DNA of 64,000 nucleotides, from the NCBI RefSeq assembly GCF_021290985.1, contig NZ_JAJOYU010000002.1:124001-188000 (forward strand). Direction: 5' to 3'. Positions within the stretch are counted from its first letter, which is position 1. Every line of letters begins with the position of its first letter. Source of the DNA: Rheinheimera soli. GTDB lineage: Bacteria > Pseudomonadota > Gammaproteobacteria > Enterobacterales > Alteromonadaceae. Shown piece by piece: positions 35,013-44,710 of the stretch. The notes under the pieces are model-generated. The model was not told where the DNA came from, did no database searches, and worked only from the letters and a program-made list of their open reading frames with translations. The translations under genes and the position numbers were made by a program.

Positions 35013-35786
35013 CTACTCTGCAGCCGGAGCAGCTGGCTCACGTTTTTTAGCGGCAAGGTAATTACGCAATATGCCTTCAATAACCTTAGGATTCTGCCCA
35101 TCCTGTATGCCCATGATGGCGTCCAGAATAAGCTCATTATTGGTTTTTTCTTCTTCATTACGCACCGCCATTTTTTCTGACAATGGCAAAAAGATACAGT
35201 TAGCCTGAATAGCACCGTACATAGTCGTCAACAACGCTACTGCCATAGCTGGCCCTATCGCTTTTGGATCGGACATGTTGGAGAGCATGGCAACCAGACC
35301 AATCAAAGTTCCTATCATGCCCATAGCCGGGCCTAAATCGCCTAACTGTTTAAACACATTAATAGCAGTGTTATGCCGGTTATAGGTTAATTCGATATCT
35401 TTTTCTAAAGTGCCCCGCACCACATCGGCATCATGGCCATCGACCAGCATATTAATGCCTTTTTGCATAAAGGCATTGGGGATCTCCGCTTCTTCTAATG
35501 CCAGAAAACCACCTTTACGAGCCGCATCAGCCAATTGCACCGCTTTTTCAATCAGCTCCTCTGCCGATTCAATTTTAAACATAAAGGCTTTACCCACAGC
35601 TTTCATCGAGTCTGCTAATTGAGTAAAAGTGAACTTAATTACCACAGCAGTCAGGCTGCCACCAAATACAATAACGATCGAAACAAAATCGTAAAACATG
35701 CCAATGTTGCCGCTGGAGCTTAAAAACATCGCCCAGCCCATCATGCCCATGACCGCGACTAATCCTATGACGGTTGCTAAATCCAC
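35013..35786 (-). CDS. pomA: Sodium-type flagellar motor stator protein PomA
   Basis: A 257-residue MotA/ExbB-family protein with four membrane helices: residues about 5-22, 32-52, 150-172 and 185-205. LGDLGPAMGMIGTLIGLVAML is the channel-lining third helix region, and a cytoplasmic loop holds the rotor-contact charges (GTLEKDIELTYNRHN). It pairs with PomB to drive flagellar rotation with sodium ions. The start is a GTG with GGGAG seven bases upstream. No other flagellar genes lie in the window, which is usual for this locus in related genera. Confidence 0.94.
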   Translation of the reverse strand: MDLATVIGLVAVMGMMGWAMFLSSSGNIGMFYDFVSIVIVFGGSLTAVVIKFTFTQLADSMKAVGKAFMFKIESAEELIEKAVQLADAARKGGFLALEEAEIPNAFMQKGINMLVDGHDADVVRGTLEKDIELTYNRHNTAINVFKQLGDLGPAMGMIGTLIGLVAMLSNMSDPKAIGPAMAVALLTTMYGAIQANCIFLPLSEKMAVRNEEEKTNNELILDAIMGIQDGQNPKVIEGILRNYLAAKKREPAAPAAE

Positions 35787-35996
35787 TGCGTATCTCCCGG
35801 AAAACTGAATGCAAATATTTGGTTTTGTACCAGCATTGAGCTGGTTTTATCTTAGCTTATAGTGAGTTATCGGCAAAAGTATGGGATAGTTAACTATAAA
35901 TTCAGGCCTCAAACAAATTTATCCTTTCCCAATGCGGTCCTGATTGCTCATAATAGCGCGCTGGGCTTGGTCAGACATCCATTATCAGGCGAAAAT

Positions 35997-36242
35997 ATGA
36001 CAAAAAAGAAAACAGATTTCAGCCATTTTGAGCAAAGTATTGCCGAGCTGGAACAGATAGTACAGCAACTGGAGCAAGGCGACTTAAGTCTTGATCAAGC
36101 CTTGCAACAATTTGAACGTGGTATCGAACTCTCCCGTACCAGTCAGCAGCAATTACAGGCTGCACAACAAAAAGTCCAGTTATTAGTCCAGGATGCAGGT
36201 CAGGACCAGCTGGAACCTTTTGTGACAAGTGAAGGTGAATGA
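35997..36242 (+). CDS. xseB: Exodeoxyribonuclease VII small subunit
   Basis: An 81-residue coiled-coil protein with the XseB pattern FEQSIAELEQIVQQLEQGDL, SLDQALQQFERGIEL and a C-terminal QQLQAAQQKVQLL helix. It is the small subunit of the ATP-independent single-strand exonuclease VII. The ATG at 35997 matches homologue length; an in-frame upstream extension to 35862 adds unrelated residues. It is the first gene of the xseB-ispA-dxs run, overlapping ispA. Confidence 0.93.
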   Translation: MTKKKTDFSHFEQSIAELEQIVQQLEQGDLSLDQALQQFERGIELSRTSQQQLQAAQQKVQLLVQDAGQDQLEPFVTSEGE

Positions 36243-37131
36243 TTTGACGTTAGTTTCTTTAACCTCGCACCAGCAAAGGCTGGAACAGGTGCTGCAACAC
36301 CAATTAGAAAAAAAACCGCTGACCGACCCACGCCTGCATCAGGCCATGGCCTACAGCTTGCTGCTGGGTGGCAAACGTATGAGGCCTTTTTTAGTCTATA
36401 GCTGTGGTCAGATGTTGGGCGCTTCTTTAGCGGATTTAGATGGCCCTGCGGCAGCTATTGAAGCCTTGCATACCTATTCTTTAATCCATGACGATTTACC
36501 AGCCATGGATAATGACGATTTACGTCGTGGTAAAGCGACCTGTCACAAAGCTTTTGATGAAGCTAGCGCTATTTTGGCTGGCGATGCATTGCAGACCTTC
36601 GCTTTTGAACTATTAAGTAGTCATGACTACCAACAGGTGTCGGCACAACGTGTTCTCGCTATGGTGCAACAACTGGCGCTGCATGCAGGGTACAACGGTA
36701 TGTGCGGTGGTCAGGCTATTGATTTGGCTCATACCAATCAGAAAATGTCGGTTGAAGCTTTGGAGCAGATGCACCAATTAAAAACCGGCGCTTTAATTGA
36801 ATGTTCAGTGCGTTTTGCTTATCTGGCCAGTCCAGTAGATAATGCAGCTCATTTAGACGCATTGGTGCGCTACAGCAGAGCCATAGGATTAGCCTTTCAG
36901 GTGCAGGACGACATTCTGGATATCGAAGGCGACACTCAAGTGCTGGGTAAAACCGCAGGCTCAGATCAAAAAGCCAATAAAGCCACTTACCCGGCGTTAT
37001 TAGGCCTGGAACAAGCCAGACAAAAAGCACAATTATTGGTTGAAGAGGCTTTAGCCGCTTTGCGTGAACTCCCTTATGCAACGGACGAACTGGTGGCGTT
37101 GGCCCGGTACGTTATTGCCCGACAGTTTTAA
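36229..37131 (+). CDS. ispA: Farnesyl diphosphate synthase
   Basis: A 300-residue prenyl synthase. The first aspartate-rich motif is [10 protein letters not shown] (about residues 92-101) and the second is [16 protein letters not shown] and the C-terminal KATYPALLG are family features. It condenses isopentenyl and dimethylallyl/geranyl diphosphates to C15. The 5' end is uncertain: the GTG at 36229 overlaps xseB by 14 bases, while a TTG at 36244 has AAGG eight bases upstream. Either gives a complete enzyme. Confidence 0.93.
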   Translation: MKVNDLTLVSLTSHQQRLEQVLQHQLEKKPLTDPRLHQAMAYSLLLGGKRMRPFLVYSCGQMLGASLADLDGPAAAIEALHTYSLIHDDLPAMDNDDLRRGKATCHKAFDEASAILAGDALQTFAFELLSSHDYQQVSAQRVLAMVQQLALHAGYNGMCGGQAIDLAHTNQKMSVEALEQMHQLKTGALIECSVRFAYLASPVDNAAHLDALVRYSRAIGLAFQVQDDILDIEGDTQVLGKTAGSDQKANKATYPALLGLEQARQKAQLLVEEALAALRELPYATDELVALARYVIARQF

Positions 37132-37144
37132 TACAGGCATTCTC

Positions 37145-39010
37145 ATGACACGAGCTAGTCACGATTTCCCTTTGCTGCAAAAAGCCAACTGGCCTGCAGA
37201 ACTGCGCCAGTTACCGCAGGACCAACTGCCCGCACTCAGCGACGAATTAAGAGCATTTTTGTTAAAAACAGTCAGCCAAAGCAGTGGCCATTTTGCCTCA
37301 GGTCTTGGCACTATCGAACTGACAGTTGCTTTGCATTATGTCTATAACACCCCTTTTGATCGGCTGATTTGGGATGTGGGTCATCAGGCTTATCCGCATA
37401 AAATTCTGACAGGCCGCCGCGATCAAATGCACAGCATTCGCCAGAAAGATGGCCTGCACCCTTTTCCTTGGCGGGAAGAAAGTGAATACGACACCTTAAG
37501 TGTGGGCCATTCCAGCACATCCATCAGTGCCGCTTTGGGCATGGCGATAGCGGCCCGTGCTGAACAAAAAAACCGTAAAGTTGTGGCTGTGATTGGCGAT
37601 GGCGCTATTACTGCTGGTATGGCTTTTGAAGCGCTGAACCATGCAGGTGAAGTCAAACCCGATATGCTGGTGATTTTAAACGACAACGAAATGTCGATTT
37701 CTGAAAATGTCGGAGCGCTGAATCGTTACTTTGCCCGCATTTTATCCGGTAATTTTTATACCAGCCTGCGTGAAGGCGGCAAAAAGATTTTAAGTGGTGT
37801 TCCGCCTTTGCATCAATTAGCCAGCCGCGCTGAAGAACATTTTAAAGGCATGGTCACCCCTGGTACTTTCTTTGAAGAACTGGGCTTTAACTATATAGGG
37901 CCTATTGATGGCCATGATGTCACAGGCCTGGCTGATACTATTCGTAATATGCGTAACCTCAAAGGCCCGCAATTACTGCATGTAGTGACCAAAAAAGGCA
38001 AAGGCTATTTACCGGCAGAGCAAGACCCTATTGGTTATCATGCGGTCAGTAAATTTGACCCTGCGGCCCAGTGTCAACCGGCGAAAAAAGCCGGGAAAGC
38101 CACCTTTTCCAATATTTTTGGTCAGTGGATTTGCGATATGGCAGCTGTTGATCCGAAGCTGCAGGGCATTACACCAGCTATGCGCGAAGGCTCAGATTTA
38201 GTCCAGTTTTCAAAGAATTACCCTGAGCGTTATTTTGATGTGGCTATTGCAGAACAACATGCGGTGACTTTAGCTGCAGGTATGGCGATTGAAGGCTTAA
38301 AACCTGTAGTGGCTATCTATTCCAGCTTTCTGCAACGCGGTTACGATCAGCTTATTCACGACATTGCAATCCAGAACCTGGATGTATTATTTGCCATAGA
38401 CCGCGCTGGTGTTGTAGGCGCCGATGGCCCTACTCACCAGGGCTCATTCGATTTAAGTTTTATGCGCTGTATTCCGAATATGCTGATTATGGTGCCTTCG
38501 GACGAAAATGAATGCCGCCAGATGTTGTATACCGGCTATCAGCACAAAGGTCCTGCCGCGGTGCGTTATCCTCGGGGCAGCGGCAATGGTGAAGCACCAG
38601 AGACCGTCATGAGCGAATTGGCTTTAGGTAAGGGTCTGGTTCGCCGTCAGGGTGAAAAAGTGGCCTTACTGGCGTTTGGCCCTTTATTACAGGCTTGCCA
38701 TACAGTAGCAGAGCAATTAAACGCCACTTTGGTGGATATGCGTTTTGTTAAACCTCTGGATCAGCAGTTGCTGACAGAATTAAGCAAAACTCATAGTCAT
38801 TTTGTCACTATTGAAGACAATGCCTTGATGGGTGGCGCAGGTTCTGCGGTGAATGAATACTGCATTGCAGAGCAGTTGCCTGTGAAGCTTTTAAATATCG
38901 GTTTGCCTGATATTTTTATCAAGCATGGTACTCAGGAGCAGATCTACGCCGAACTTGGTTTAGACTGTGTCGGTATTCAGGCAAAAGTTGAAGCTTTTCT
39001 TAGTCGTTAA
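37145..39010 (+). CDS. dxs: 1-deoxy-D-xylulose-5-phosphate synthase
   Basis: A 621-residue DXS of full length. The thiamine diphosphate motif [18 protein letters not shown] is at about residues 152-169, [14 protein letters not shown] and [16 protein letters not shown] lie in the N-terminal part, and [12 protein letters not shown] holds the catalytic glutamate. It catalyses the first step of the MEP isoprenoid pathway from pyruvate and glyceraldehyde 3-phosphate. The ATG at 37145 follows CAGG. It comes 13 bases after ispA, forming an isoprenoid operon. Confidence 0.96.
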   Translation: MTRASHDFPLLQKANWPAELRQLPQDQLPALSDELRAFLLKTVSQSSGHFASGLGTIELTVALHYVYNTPFDRLIWDVGHQAYPHKILTGRRDQMHSIRQKDGLHPFPWREESEYDTLSVGHSSTSISAALGMAIAARAEQKNRKVVAVIGDGAITAGMAFEALNHAGEVKPDMLVILNDNEMSISENVGALNRYFARILSGNFYTSLREGGKKILSGVPPLHQLASRAEEHFKGMVTPGTFFEELGFNYIGPIDGHDVTGLADTIRNMRNLKGPQLLHVVTKKGKGYLPAEQDPIGYHAVSKFDPAAQCQPAKKAGKATFSNIFGQWICDMAAVDPKLQGITPAMREGSDLVQFSKNYPERYFDVAIAEQHAVTLAAGMAIEGLKPVVAIYSSFLQRGYDQLIHDIAIQNLDVLFAIDRAGVVGADGPTHQGSFDLSFMRCIPNMLIMVPSDENECRQMLYTGYQHKGPAAVRYPRGSGNGEAPETVMSELALGKGLVRRQGEKVALLAFGPLLQACHTVAEQLNATLVDMRFVKPLDQQLLTELSKTHSHFVTIEDNALMGGAGSAVNEYCIAEQLPVKLLNIGLPDIFIKHGTQEQIYAELGLDCVGIQAKVEAFLSR

Positions 39011-39022
39011 TCCTTTCCTACT

Positions 39023-39075
39023 GTAGGGGCGGGTAGAAAGGGCGGGGACAAGCCCAGCCCCTACCACCCGCCCGT
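39023..39075. repeat. REP-like G/C-rich palindrome after dxs
   Basis: GTAGGGGC (39023-39030) pairs perfectly with GCCCCTAC (39057-39064). Inside it GGGC (39041-39044) pairs with GCCC (39052-39055), and CCCGCCC follows just outside as a partial complement of GGGCGGG. It lies just after the dxs stop without a T-tract. Such GTAGGGGC-type palindromes resemble REP or MITE-like intergenic repeats. No second copy is in this window. Confidence 0.5.
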
Positions 39076-39140
39076 CTCAAATTCCAATTCAATTCTGGCG
39101 AGCAGCGCAGGCAACAAAGCTGCGGCTTCAAGGACGACGG

Positions 39141-42100
39141 CTAAGGTCGGTAGCTTTTTACTTCAAACCAAGCCAGACCATCGGCCAATAGTTTTTCAAT
39201 CTGCATATCAATAAGACCTGAATCCTCAAATTCAAAGGCGTCTACTTGCGGGTCAAAACCTAAAGTAGCACAGCCATTGCGACCTGATTCTTTTACTTTA
39301 CTTAAAGCAATTTCTGCCAACTGTAATGAAATCTCCCACGAAATCAGTTGCCCGCCTAACAACTCCAGCGGGAAGCAACTGTAGCCAATGGAACAGGTCA
39401 AAGACGCAGTTCGCCCGTCAGGGATCTGGAAATGAGCTTGTGCTACCAACTGATTCAACTGCAATGCAAAATCACGTACTGTGGCAAATTCAACGTCTCG
39501 CAGCACCAGGACAAACTGCTCACCGGCATATCGCACCACATAGTCGGCTCCACGGCTTTCACGTAACAACAAACCACTGATTTGCTGCAGTACACTGTCC
39601 CCTGCGCTATTGCCGTATAAATCATTGATGGACTTAAAATTATCCATATCTAGTTGCAGCAGTGCTATACACTTGCCCTGTTGCAGCATGGCGTCTCTGT
39701 TGTGCTGATACTGCTCCACGTCTTTGGGTAATTGCTCAAACAAAAAGCGGCGGTTTCTAAGGCCAGTTAAAGTGTCTTTGTGAGTCAGTTGCGACAGCTG
39801 TTCATTCAGCTCACTCAAACGTGAGTTGCTGTTTTCCAGCTCTGCAGTGCGTAGACGCACCAGTTTACTCAGCTCTTGCTGTTGCATCACAGCATTGCGG
39901 CGCCATAGCCAGGCCAGACCATACAAAGCGAGGATCACTAACAAGGCCCACAAGCCTTGATACACCACAGTTTCAGTGAATAATCTCGGCACCACCAAAT
40001 CCAGTTTTAATTGCTGTTGATCCGTCCAGCCCTGGCTGGAATAGCGGGCCTGCACGACAAACTGATAACTGCCAGGTGGCAAATTGGTATAAATAGCCTC
40101 ACGTCGCTGACCCACTTGCTGCCATTCCTGATCAAAACCCTTAAGCTGATAACGGAACTCAATGGCATTGGCTTTAATAAACTCCAGCGCACTGTAGCGG
40201 ATACTGATATTGCGGTCTGAGGTTTCCAGCACCAACTGATTCTGATCGGGCAATAAGCGGTATGAATTTTGACCGACAACATCCTGCAATAAAGGTTGCA
40301 GCAGCCTGTCTGGAGCCATAGCCAATTGTAAAGGCACTGCCACCAGCCCCTTTAAGCTTGGATACCATAGCTGATCCTGCCATTTCGCCACTTTGCTGTG
40401 ACCAGCGCCATTACAACAGCGGCCTGGTGCAGTGCCCAATTGCCTGTCATAAGGTGACAAAATCAGTTCAAAGTTAAGTGGCTGATTACCATTTTTCTCC
40501 GACCTGGGCTTAAATCTGAACACACCTTTTAAGCTGCTGGCCCACAGATAATCAGTATCTCTGTCGTACCATAAACTGATCACCGGATCCAAAGGCAAAC
40601 CATTGCTGCTGTCATACTGCCGCCATTGCCCTTGTGGGTTTTTGATAAACAAACCATCGTCCAGCGTAGCCACCAGCATTTGTTGATCAGCCAAGGTTAA
40701 AACACTGGTGATATAAGCGCCGAATAAAGGAGTGCCTAATCCTACCCTGTTGAGTTTTTCCTGCTGATACCAATACAAACCGCTGGTCGTTCCGATCAGT
40801 AAATCCTGGCCTTGATTTTCAATAACGGTGACAAAAGCTGATTCCAGATCCGAATTAAAAGGAGCGGCTTTCAGTGTTTCACCATCATAATGGTACAAGC
40901 CACTGGCACCACCAAACCATAAGCCGGACTCGGCGTGAGGCTGCACCACACGAATAGAGGCAGTTGCCAACTCTTTAAAAGGTCGGCTGACTTTGGCATC
41001 GTCAAAGTTATACAGCAGTAAACCATTGTCAGTACCCAGCCACAGCTGATTACTCCTGTCGTAAAAATCATAGACTGTACTTTGACCCAGCGATTGATGA
41101 TCCACCAGCTCGACAAAATGCTGATCGGCTTTTAACAATCCGACATTGGTTTGTGTAGCGACCAAAAGGCTGTTTAAACGAGCAGAATAGCGCACGCTGC
41201 GCACTACCATATCCTGCTGGCCTACACCGACCACACGGCGCATTTTTCCGGGAGAAGCCCGGTATAAACCCTCGCTGAAACTCGCCAACCAAATGTTGTT
41301 GTCTCTGTCTTCAAAAATATCACTGAACCAAGGCGAGCTGCCCAGTTCCTCTGCACTGATGTGTTGCCATTTTTGTCCGGCATGACGGTGATACAACTTG
41401 TTGTACCCTGATATCCAGTCATTGCCTGAGCTGTCTCTGAACAATTTATAAATGGCTGAATTATCCACACCATGAATATCACAGCGAACCACCTGTTGTG
41501 TTTTATCCAGATGGAAATATCCTGACTCACTGGCGAAATGCAAGGTATCGTTAAACCAGCTTAAATCGTATAAGGGATGTTGTTGCAGTTCATCAGGTAA
41601 GGGGATCTGCTGGATTTCACTCTGTGGGCTCAGTTTATATAAATATCTGGTCGTGCTGATTAATACTGAGTCACCAGCCATTTCCATCTGTACCACTGAT
41701 TCTTTAATGCTACGGATACGACTGACTTTGCCTTGTTTTACTTTAAATAAATTTTCGGCGGCCACCCATATTTCATCCGGAGCCACCTGCACTATAGAGG
41801 TCACTTCAGCCAAAATAGGGTATCGATCAAACTTCAAAGTTTGTGGATTAAAACCAGATAAACCAGCTTTAGTGCCCACCCACATATAACCTTGTTGATC
41901 CAACAAGAGTTTATTAATGGAGTTGCTGGCAAGCTGGCGGCTTGTTTTAGTACTGAACTGGGTGAAATGATGGCCGTCAAAACGATTTAAACCGTATAAA
42001 GTACCAACCCACAAATAACCCAATTGGTCCTGGCTGATCGCCCGAACGGAATTCGACGACAGGCCGTCGGCACTGTTCCAGTGTTTGATATCAAAATCAT

Positions 42101-42185
42101 AAATAGAACCAGACTGGCTCTGGCCGACTGCGGCTACAGAAAAAAAGGCTAAAAAAACCAGAAGCGAAAAACGCACAAAGATCAC
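39141..42185 (-). CDS. Two-component-regulator-type propeller sensor with GGDEF domain
   Basis: A 1014-residue membrane sensor. It has a signal sequence (residues 1-21) and about 600 residues of propeller repeats with the DxxGxLWVGT pattern (DQLGYLWVGTLYGLNRFDG, DQQGYMWVGTKAGLSGFNP). A Y_Y_Y domain follows (FRYQLKGFDQEW), then one membrane helix near residue 765, a coiled coil and a C-terminal GGDEF domain from about residue 835. The active-site motif reads AGEQF (887-891) where the usual form is GG(D/E)EF, but the product-inhibition RxxD site (RGAD) is intact. The start is a GTG; another GTG at 42176 in frame is also possible. Confidence 0.85.
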   Translation of the reverse strand: MIFVRFSLLVFLAFFSVAAVGQSQSGSIYDFDIKHWNSADGLSSNSVRAISQDQLGYLWVGTLYGLNRFDGHHFTQFSTKTSRQLASNSINKLLLDQQGYMWVGTKAGLSGFNPQTLKFDRYPILAEVTSIVQVAPDEIWVAAENLFKVKQGKVSRIRSIKESVVQMEMAGDSVLISTTRYLYKLSPQSEIQQIPLPDELQQHPLYDLSWFNDTLHFASESGYFHLDKTQQVVRCDIHGVDNSAIYKLFRDSSGNDWISGYNKLYHRHAGQKWQHISAEELGSSPWFSDIFEDRDNNIWLASFSEGLYRASPGKMRRVVGVGQQDMVVRSVRYSARLNSLLVATQTNVGLLKADQHFVELVDHQSLGQSTVYDFYDRSNQLWLGTDNGLLLYNFDDAKVSRPFKELATASIRVVQPHAESGLWFGGASGLYHYDGETLKAAPFNSDLESAFVTVIENQGQDLLIGTTSGLYWYQQEKLNRVGLGTPLFGAYITSVLTLADQQMLVATLDDGLFIKNPQGQWRQYDSSNGLPLDPVISLWYDRDTDYLWASSLKGVFRFKPRSEKNGNQPLNFELILSPYDRQLGTAPGRCCNGAGHSKVAKWQDQLWYPSLKGLVAVPLQLAMAPDRLLQPLLQDVVGQNSYRLLPDQNQLVLETSDRNISIRYSALEFIKANAIEFRYQLKGFDQEWQQVGQRREAIYTNLPPGSYQFVVQARYSSQGWTDQQQLKLDLVVPRLFTETVVYQGLWALLVILALYGLAWLWRRNAVMQQQELSKLVRLRTAELENSNSRLSELNEQLSQLTHKDTLTGLRNRRFLFEQLPKDVEQYQHNRDAMLQQGKCIALLQLDMDNFKSINDLYGNSAGDSVLQQISGLLLRESRGADYVVRYAGEQFVLVLRDVEFATVRDFALQLNQLVAQAHFQIPDGRTASLTCSIGYSCFPLELLGGQLISWEISLQLAEIALSKVKESGRNGCATLGFDPQVDAFEFEDSGLIDMQIEKLLADGLAWFEVKSYRP

Positions 42186-42208
42186 CGCTTTGCAGGGAAA
42201 AATTTATA

Positions 42209-42703
42209 TTAACTAAAAGCTTGCCACTGCACCAGCGCGAAGAGGATCAGCCAGCTAAAGAAACCAGCCAACATATCGTCAATCATAATGCCAAAACCGC
42301 CGTGGATTTTTTTATCCAGCAAACGAATAGGCCAGGGTTTGACGATATCAAAAAAGCGGAAGAGTAAAAAACCAGCCAACAGGTATTGCCATTCAAACGG
42401 AATACACCACATGGCCAAACTATAACCTGCAACTTCATCCCAGACGATAGCACCGTGATCATGTTCACCAATATCTTTGGCTGTCTGACCACAAACATAG
42501 CAGCCCAGCACAAAAGCGAACAAGACCCAAACCAACGCAAGCTGAGGGCTCACTAAAGACTGCAGATAAATTAAAGGTAAAGCCGCCAAAGTACCAAAAG
42601 TACCGGGTGCTTTTGGTGCCAGACCAGAACCAAAACCCAAAGCGAGAAAATGGGTCCACTTTCTCAAGTCAAATTTAGGATCGGATTTTTGAGGAGATGT
42701 CAT
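42209..42703 (-). CDS. pgpA: Phosphatidylglycerophosphatase A
   Basis: A 164-residue membrane enzyme that makes phosphatidylglycerol from its phosphate. Features are FLALGFGSGLAPKAPGTFGTLAA near the N terminus, DPKFDL before it, AKDIGEHDHGAIVWDEVAGY in the middle (conserved Asp/His/Glu) and FRFFDIVKPWPIR with GGFGIMIDDMLAG near the end. Its ATG overlaps the thiL stop codon by one base, so it is coupled to thiL. Confidence 0.93.
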   Translation of the reverse strand: MTSPQKSDPKFDLRKWTHFLALGFGSGLAPKAPGTFGTLAALPLIYLQSLVSPQLALVWVLFAFVLGCYVCGQTAKDIGEHDHGAIVWDEVAGYSLAMWCIPFEWQYLLAGFLLFRFFDIVKPWPIRLLDKKIHGGFGIMIDDMLAGFFSWLILFALVQWQAFS

Positions 42704-43662
42704 TAAAAGTGCTCAAAGCCTTGATGCTGGTATACAAAGGGCAATTCGCCCTGTTTAAACTCCAGTTTACCCACAGCACCGGTAATACGGCCAATGCAGG
42801 TCACAGGCACGCCATAAGGAGATAACAACACTTCCAGCGAACCACGGCGATTTTCCGGTACGGTGAACAACAGTTCGTAGTCTTCACCACCGGACAAGGC
42901 ATATTGCAATGCTTGTTCTGCGCTGCAGCTGTCTTTTAACGCCTGCGACATCGGCAGCTTGCTGACATCGACCACAGCTCCTACTTTGGAGCGACGTAAA
43001 ATATGAGGTAAATCGCCTGCAAGACCGTCGGAAACATCCATAGCAGAACTGGCGATATTACGCAGCGCCTGACCTAAAGCGACACGGGCCGTTGGGTAAT
43101 GAAAACGTTGCAGTATATGAGCCCGGTGTTTTTTGCTGATCTCAACTTTGTTTTGCACCAGTTGTAAACCTAAAGCCGCATCACCCAAAGTGCCTGTTAC
43201 ATACAGATAGTCACCGTTTTGCGCCCCGGCACGGGTAATGGCTTTGCCCTTAGGCACTAAGCCTTTGGCAATCATGGTTAAGCTTAAAGGCCCACGGGTG
43301 GTATCGCCGCCAATCAGCTGGCAATTGTAATAATCCGCCGTTTCACTTAATCCTTCGGCAAAAGCTAGCAACCAGTCTTCATCGACTTTAGGTAAAGTTA
43401 AAGCTAAAGATAACCAGCAGGGTTCAGCGCCCATGGCAGCTAAATCGCTGACATTGACTGCCACCAATTTATGCCCAAGCGAACGCGGATCGACGTCCGG
43501 GAAAAAATGGATGCCTTCGACCATGCTGTCGGTGGTGATCACCAGATCACAGCCGTCACGCACCTGCACAACAGCACCATCATCGCCAATACCAATGGCA
43601 ACGTCCGTGCGTTTACGGCCCGCTTCGGCAAAACAACGTTGAATTAACTCAAATTCACCCAT
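42703..43662 (-). CDS. thiL: Thiamine-monophosphate kinase
   Basis: A 319-residue ThiL, which phosphorylates thiamine monophosphate to the active diphosphate. Motifs are MGEFELIQRCF at the start, GIGDDGAVV, TTDSMVEGIHF, NVSDLAAMGAEP and GGDTTRGPLS, then DVSDGLAGDL and ALSGGEDYELLF. The ATG at 43662 directly follows a stem-loop with a T-tract (43663-43687) and lacks a recognisable Shine-Dalgarno. It is followed by pgpA with a one-base overlap. Confidence 0.94.
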   Translation of the reverse strand: MGEFELIQRCFAEAGRKRTDVAIGIGDDGAVVQVRDGCDLVITTDSMVEGIHFFPDVDPRSLGHKLVAVNVSDLAAMGAEPCWLSLALTLPKVDEDWLLAFAEGLSETADYYNCQLIGGDTTRGPLSLTMIAKGLVPKGKAITRAGAQNGDYLYVTGTLGDAALGLQLVQNKVEISKKHRAHILQRFHYPTARVALGQALRNIASSAMDVSDGLAGDLPHILRRSKVGAVVDVSKLPMSQALKDSCSAEQALQYALSGGEDYELLFTVPENRRGSLEVLLSPYGVPVTCIGRITGAVGKLEFKQGELPFVYQHQGFEHF

Positions 43663-43687
43663 AAAAAAGCCGACTTACGCCGGCTCT
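43663..43687 (-). terminator. Terminator-like stem-loop abutting the thiL start codon
   Basis: On the minus strand AGCCGGC-GTAA-GTCGGCT is followed by a run of six T that ends exactly at the thiL ATG. It lies between nusB and thiL (33-base gap). It has the form of an intrinsic terminator, yet both genes are normally in one operon, so it may act as an attenuator or limit translation. Confidence 0.65.
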
Positions 43688-43694
43688 CCATTTT

Positions 43695-44108
43695 TTATTC
43701 GGTTCGCAGGCGTTTAACGGCTTTATCAAGTATGCCGTTGACAAACTTGTGGCTGTCATCGGCCGCGAAGGCTTTTGCCAGTTCGATGGCCTCGTTGATC
43801 ACCACCTTGTACGGCACATCCAGACGGTATTTCAGCTCGTAAGCTGATACTCGTAGTATGGCTTTTTCGACCAGATCAATTTCTTCAAATGGACGGTCTA
43901 AAAACGGCTTTACAGCTTCATCCAATACAGGATGATTCACAGCCACACCACGCAAAATATCCTGGAAATAGCCCACGTCCAGATGTTTGGTGTTTTGTTC
44001 CAGCAATAACTGCTGTTCAATATCACCAATAGGGTTCTTGCTGACCTGCCAGCTATAAACTCCCTGAACGGCCAAAGAACGGGCCAAACGACGTGCATTA
44101 GGTTTCAT
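43695..44108 (-). CDS. nusB: Transcription antitermination factor NusB
   Basis: A 137-residue all-helical NusB, which binds boxA RNA with NusE for rRNA antitermination. Recognisable parts are [19 protein letters not shown] at the N terminus, [20 protein letters not shown] in the middle, and [28 protein letters not shown] at the end. The ATG at 44108 has TAGGA seven bases upstream; a TTG two codons earlier is discounted. It follows ribH by nine bases. Confidence 0.95.
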   Translation of the reverse strand: MKPNARRLARSLAVQGVYSWQVSKNPIGDIEQQLLLEQNTKHLDVGYFQDILRGVAVNHPVLDEAVKPFLDRPFEEIDLVEKAILRVSAYELKYRLDVPYKVVINEAIELAKAFAADDSHKFVNGILDKAVKRLRTE

Positions 44109-44117
44109 CAACAAATC

Positions 44118-44582
44118 CTACAACTGAGAGAGAACGTTTACCATTTCCAGCGAGGACATCGCTGCTTCTGCGCCTTTATTGCCCATTTTGGTACCAGCAC
44201 GCTCAACAGCCTGCTCGATACTGTCTACAGTCAATACGCCAAAAGCAACAGGAATACTGTGCTGCATCATCACCTGAGCCAAGCCCTTGGTGCATTCGCC
44301 TGCTACATATTCAAAATGAGGTGTACCACCACGGATCACTGCACCTAAGGCGATGATCGCGTCATATTTGCCACTGGCTGCTACTTTTTGTACTGCTAAT
44401 GGCATTTCAAAAGCACCTGGAATGCGAACCACTGTGATGTCTTGATCAGCGACGTCACCAACACGCTTTAAAGTATCTACAGCACCGTCTAATAAACTTT
44501 CGACAATAAAGCTGTTGAATCTGGCCACAACGATGGCAAATTTTTTACCTTTAGCGGTTAACCCTGCTTCAATCACCTGCAT
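44118..44582 (-). CDS. ribH: 6,7-dimethyl-8-ribityllumazine synthase
   Basis: A 154-residue lumazine synthase, the penultimate step of riboflavin synthesis. Motifs are [52 protein letters not shown] (active-site His), and [27 protein letters not shown] (with the 20-residue limit this is two adjoining blocks: [11 protein letters not shown] and [11 protein letters not shown]). The gene is followed by nusB in the usual proteobacterial order. GGAGG stands before the start. Confidence 0.95.
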   Translation of the reverse strand: MQVIEAGLTAKGKKFAIVVARFNSFIVESLLDGAVDTLKRVGDVADQDITVVRIPGAFEMPLAVQKVAASGKYDAIIALGAVIRGGTPHFEYVAGECTKGLAQVMMQHSIPVAFGVLTVDSIEQAVERAGTKMGNKGAEAAMSSLEMVNVLSQL

Positions 44583-44610
44583 TGGAGGTCCTTATTGCAA
44601 TTTAGCTGCA

Positions 44611-44673
44611 AAAAATGGTTTTAAAAAACCAGAATTCAAAAAACGGGCGCCATGATAACACAAGATAGCCCGT
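44611..44673 (-). terminator. Two terminator-like hairpins between ribBA and ribH
   Basis: Going down the minus strand after the ribBA stop, ACGGGC/GCCCGT (44643-44648 with 44668-44673) is followed by TTTTTTG. Next comes TGGTTTT/AAAACCA (about 44615-44630), followed by TTTTTTG. Either could end the upstream rib transcript, leaving ribH-nusB to their own promoter or to read-through. Confidence 0.5.
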
Positions 44674-44710
44674 GCCCTGCTACTGTTTCTGCACCCGTCT
44701 TTTAAGACTT

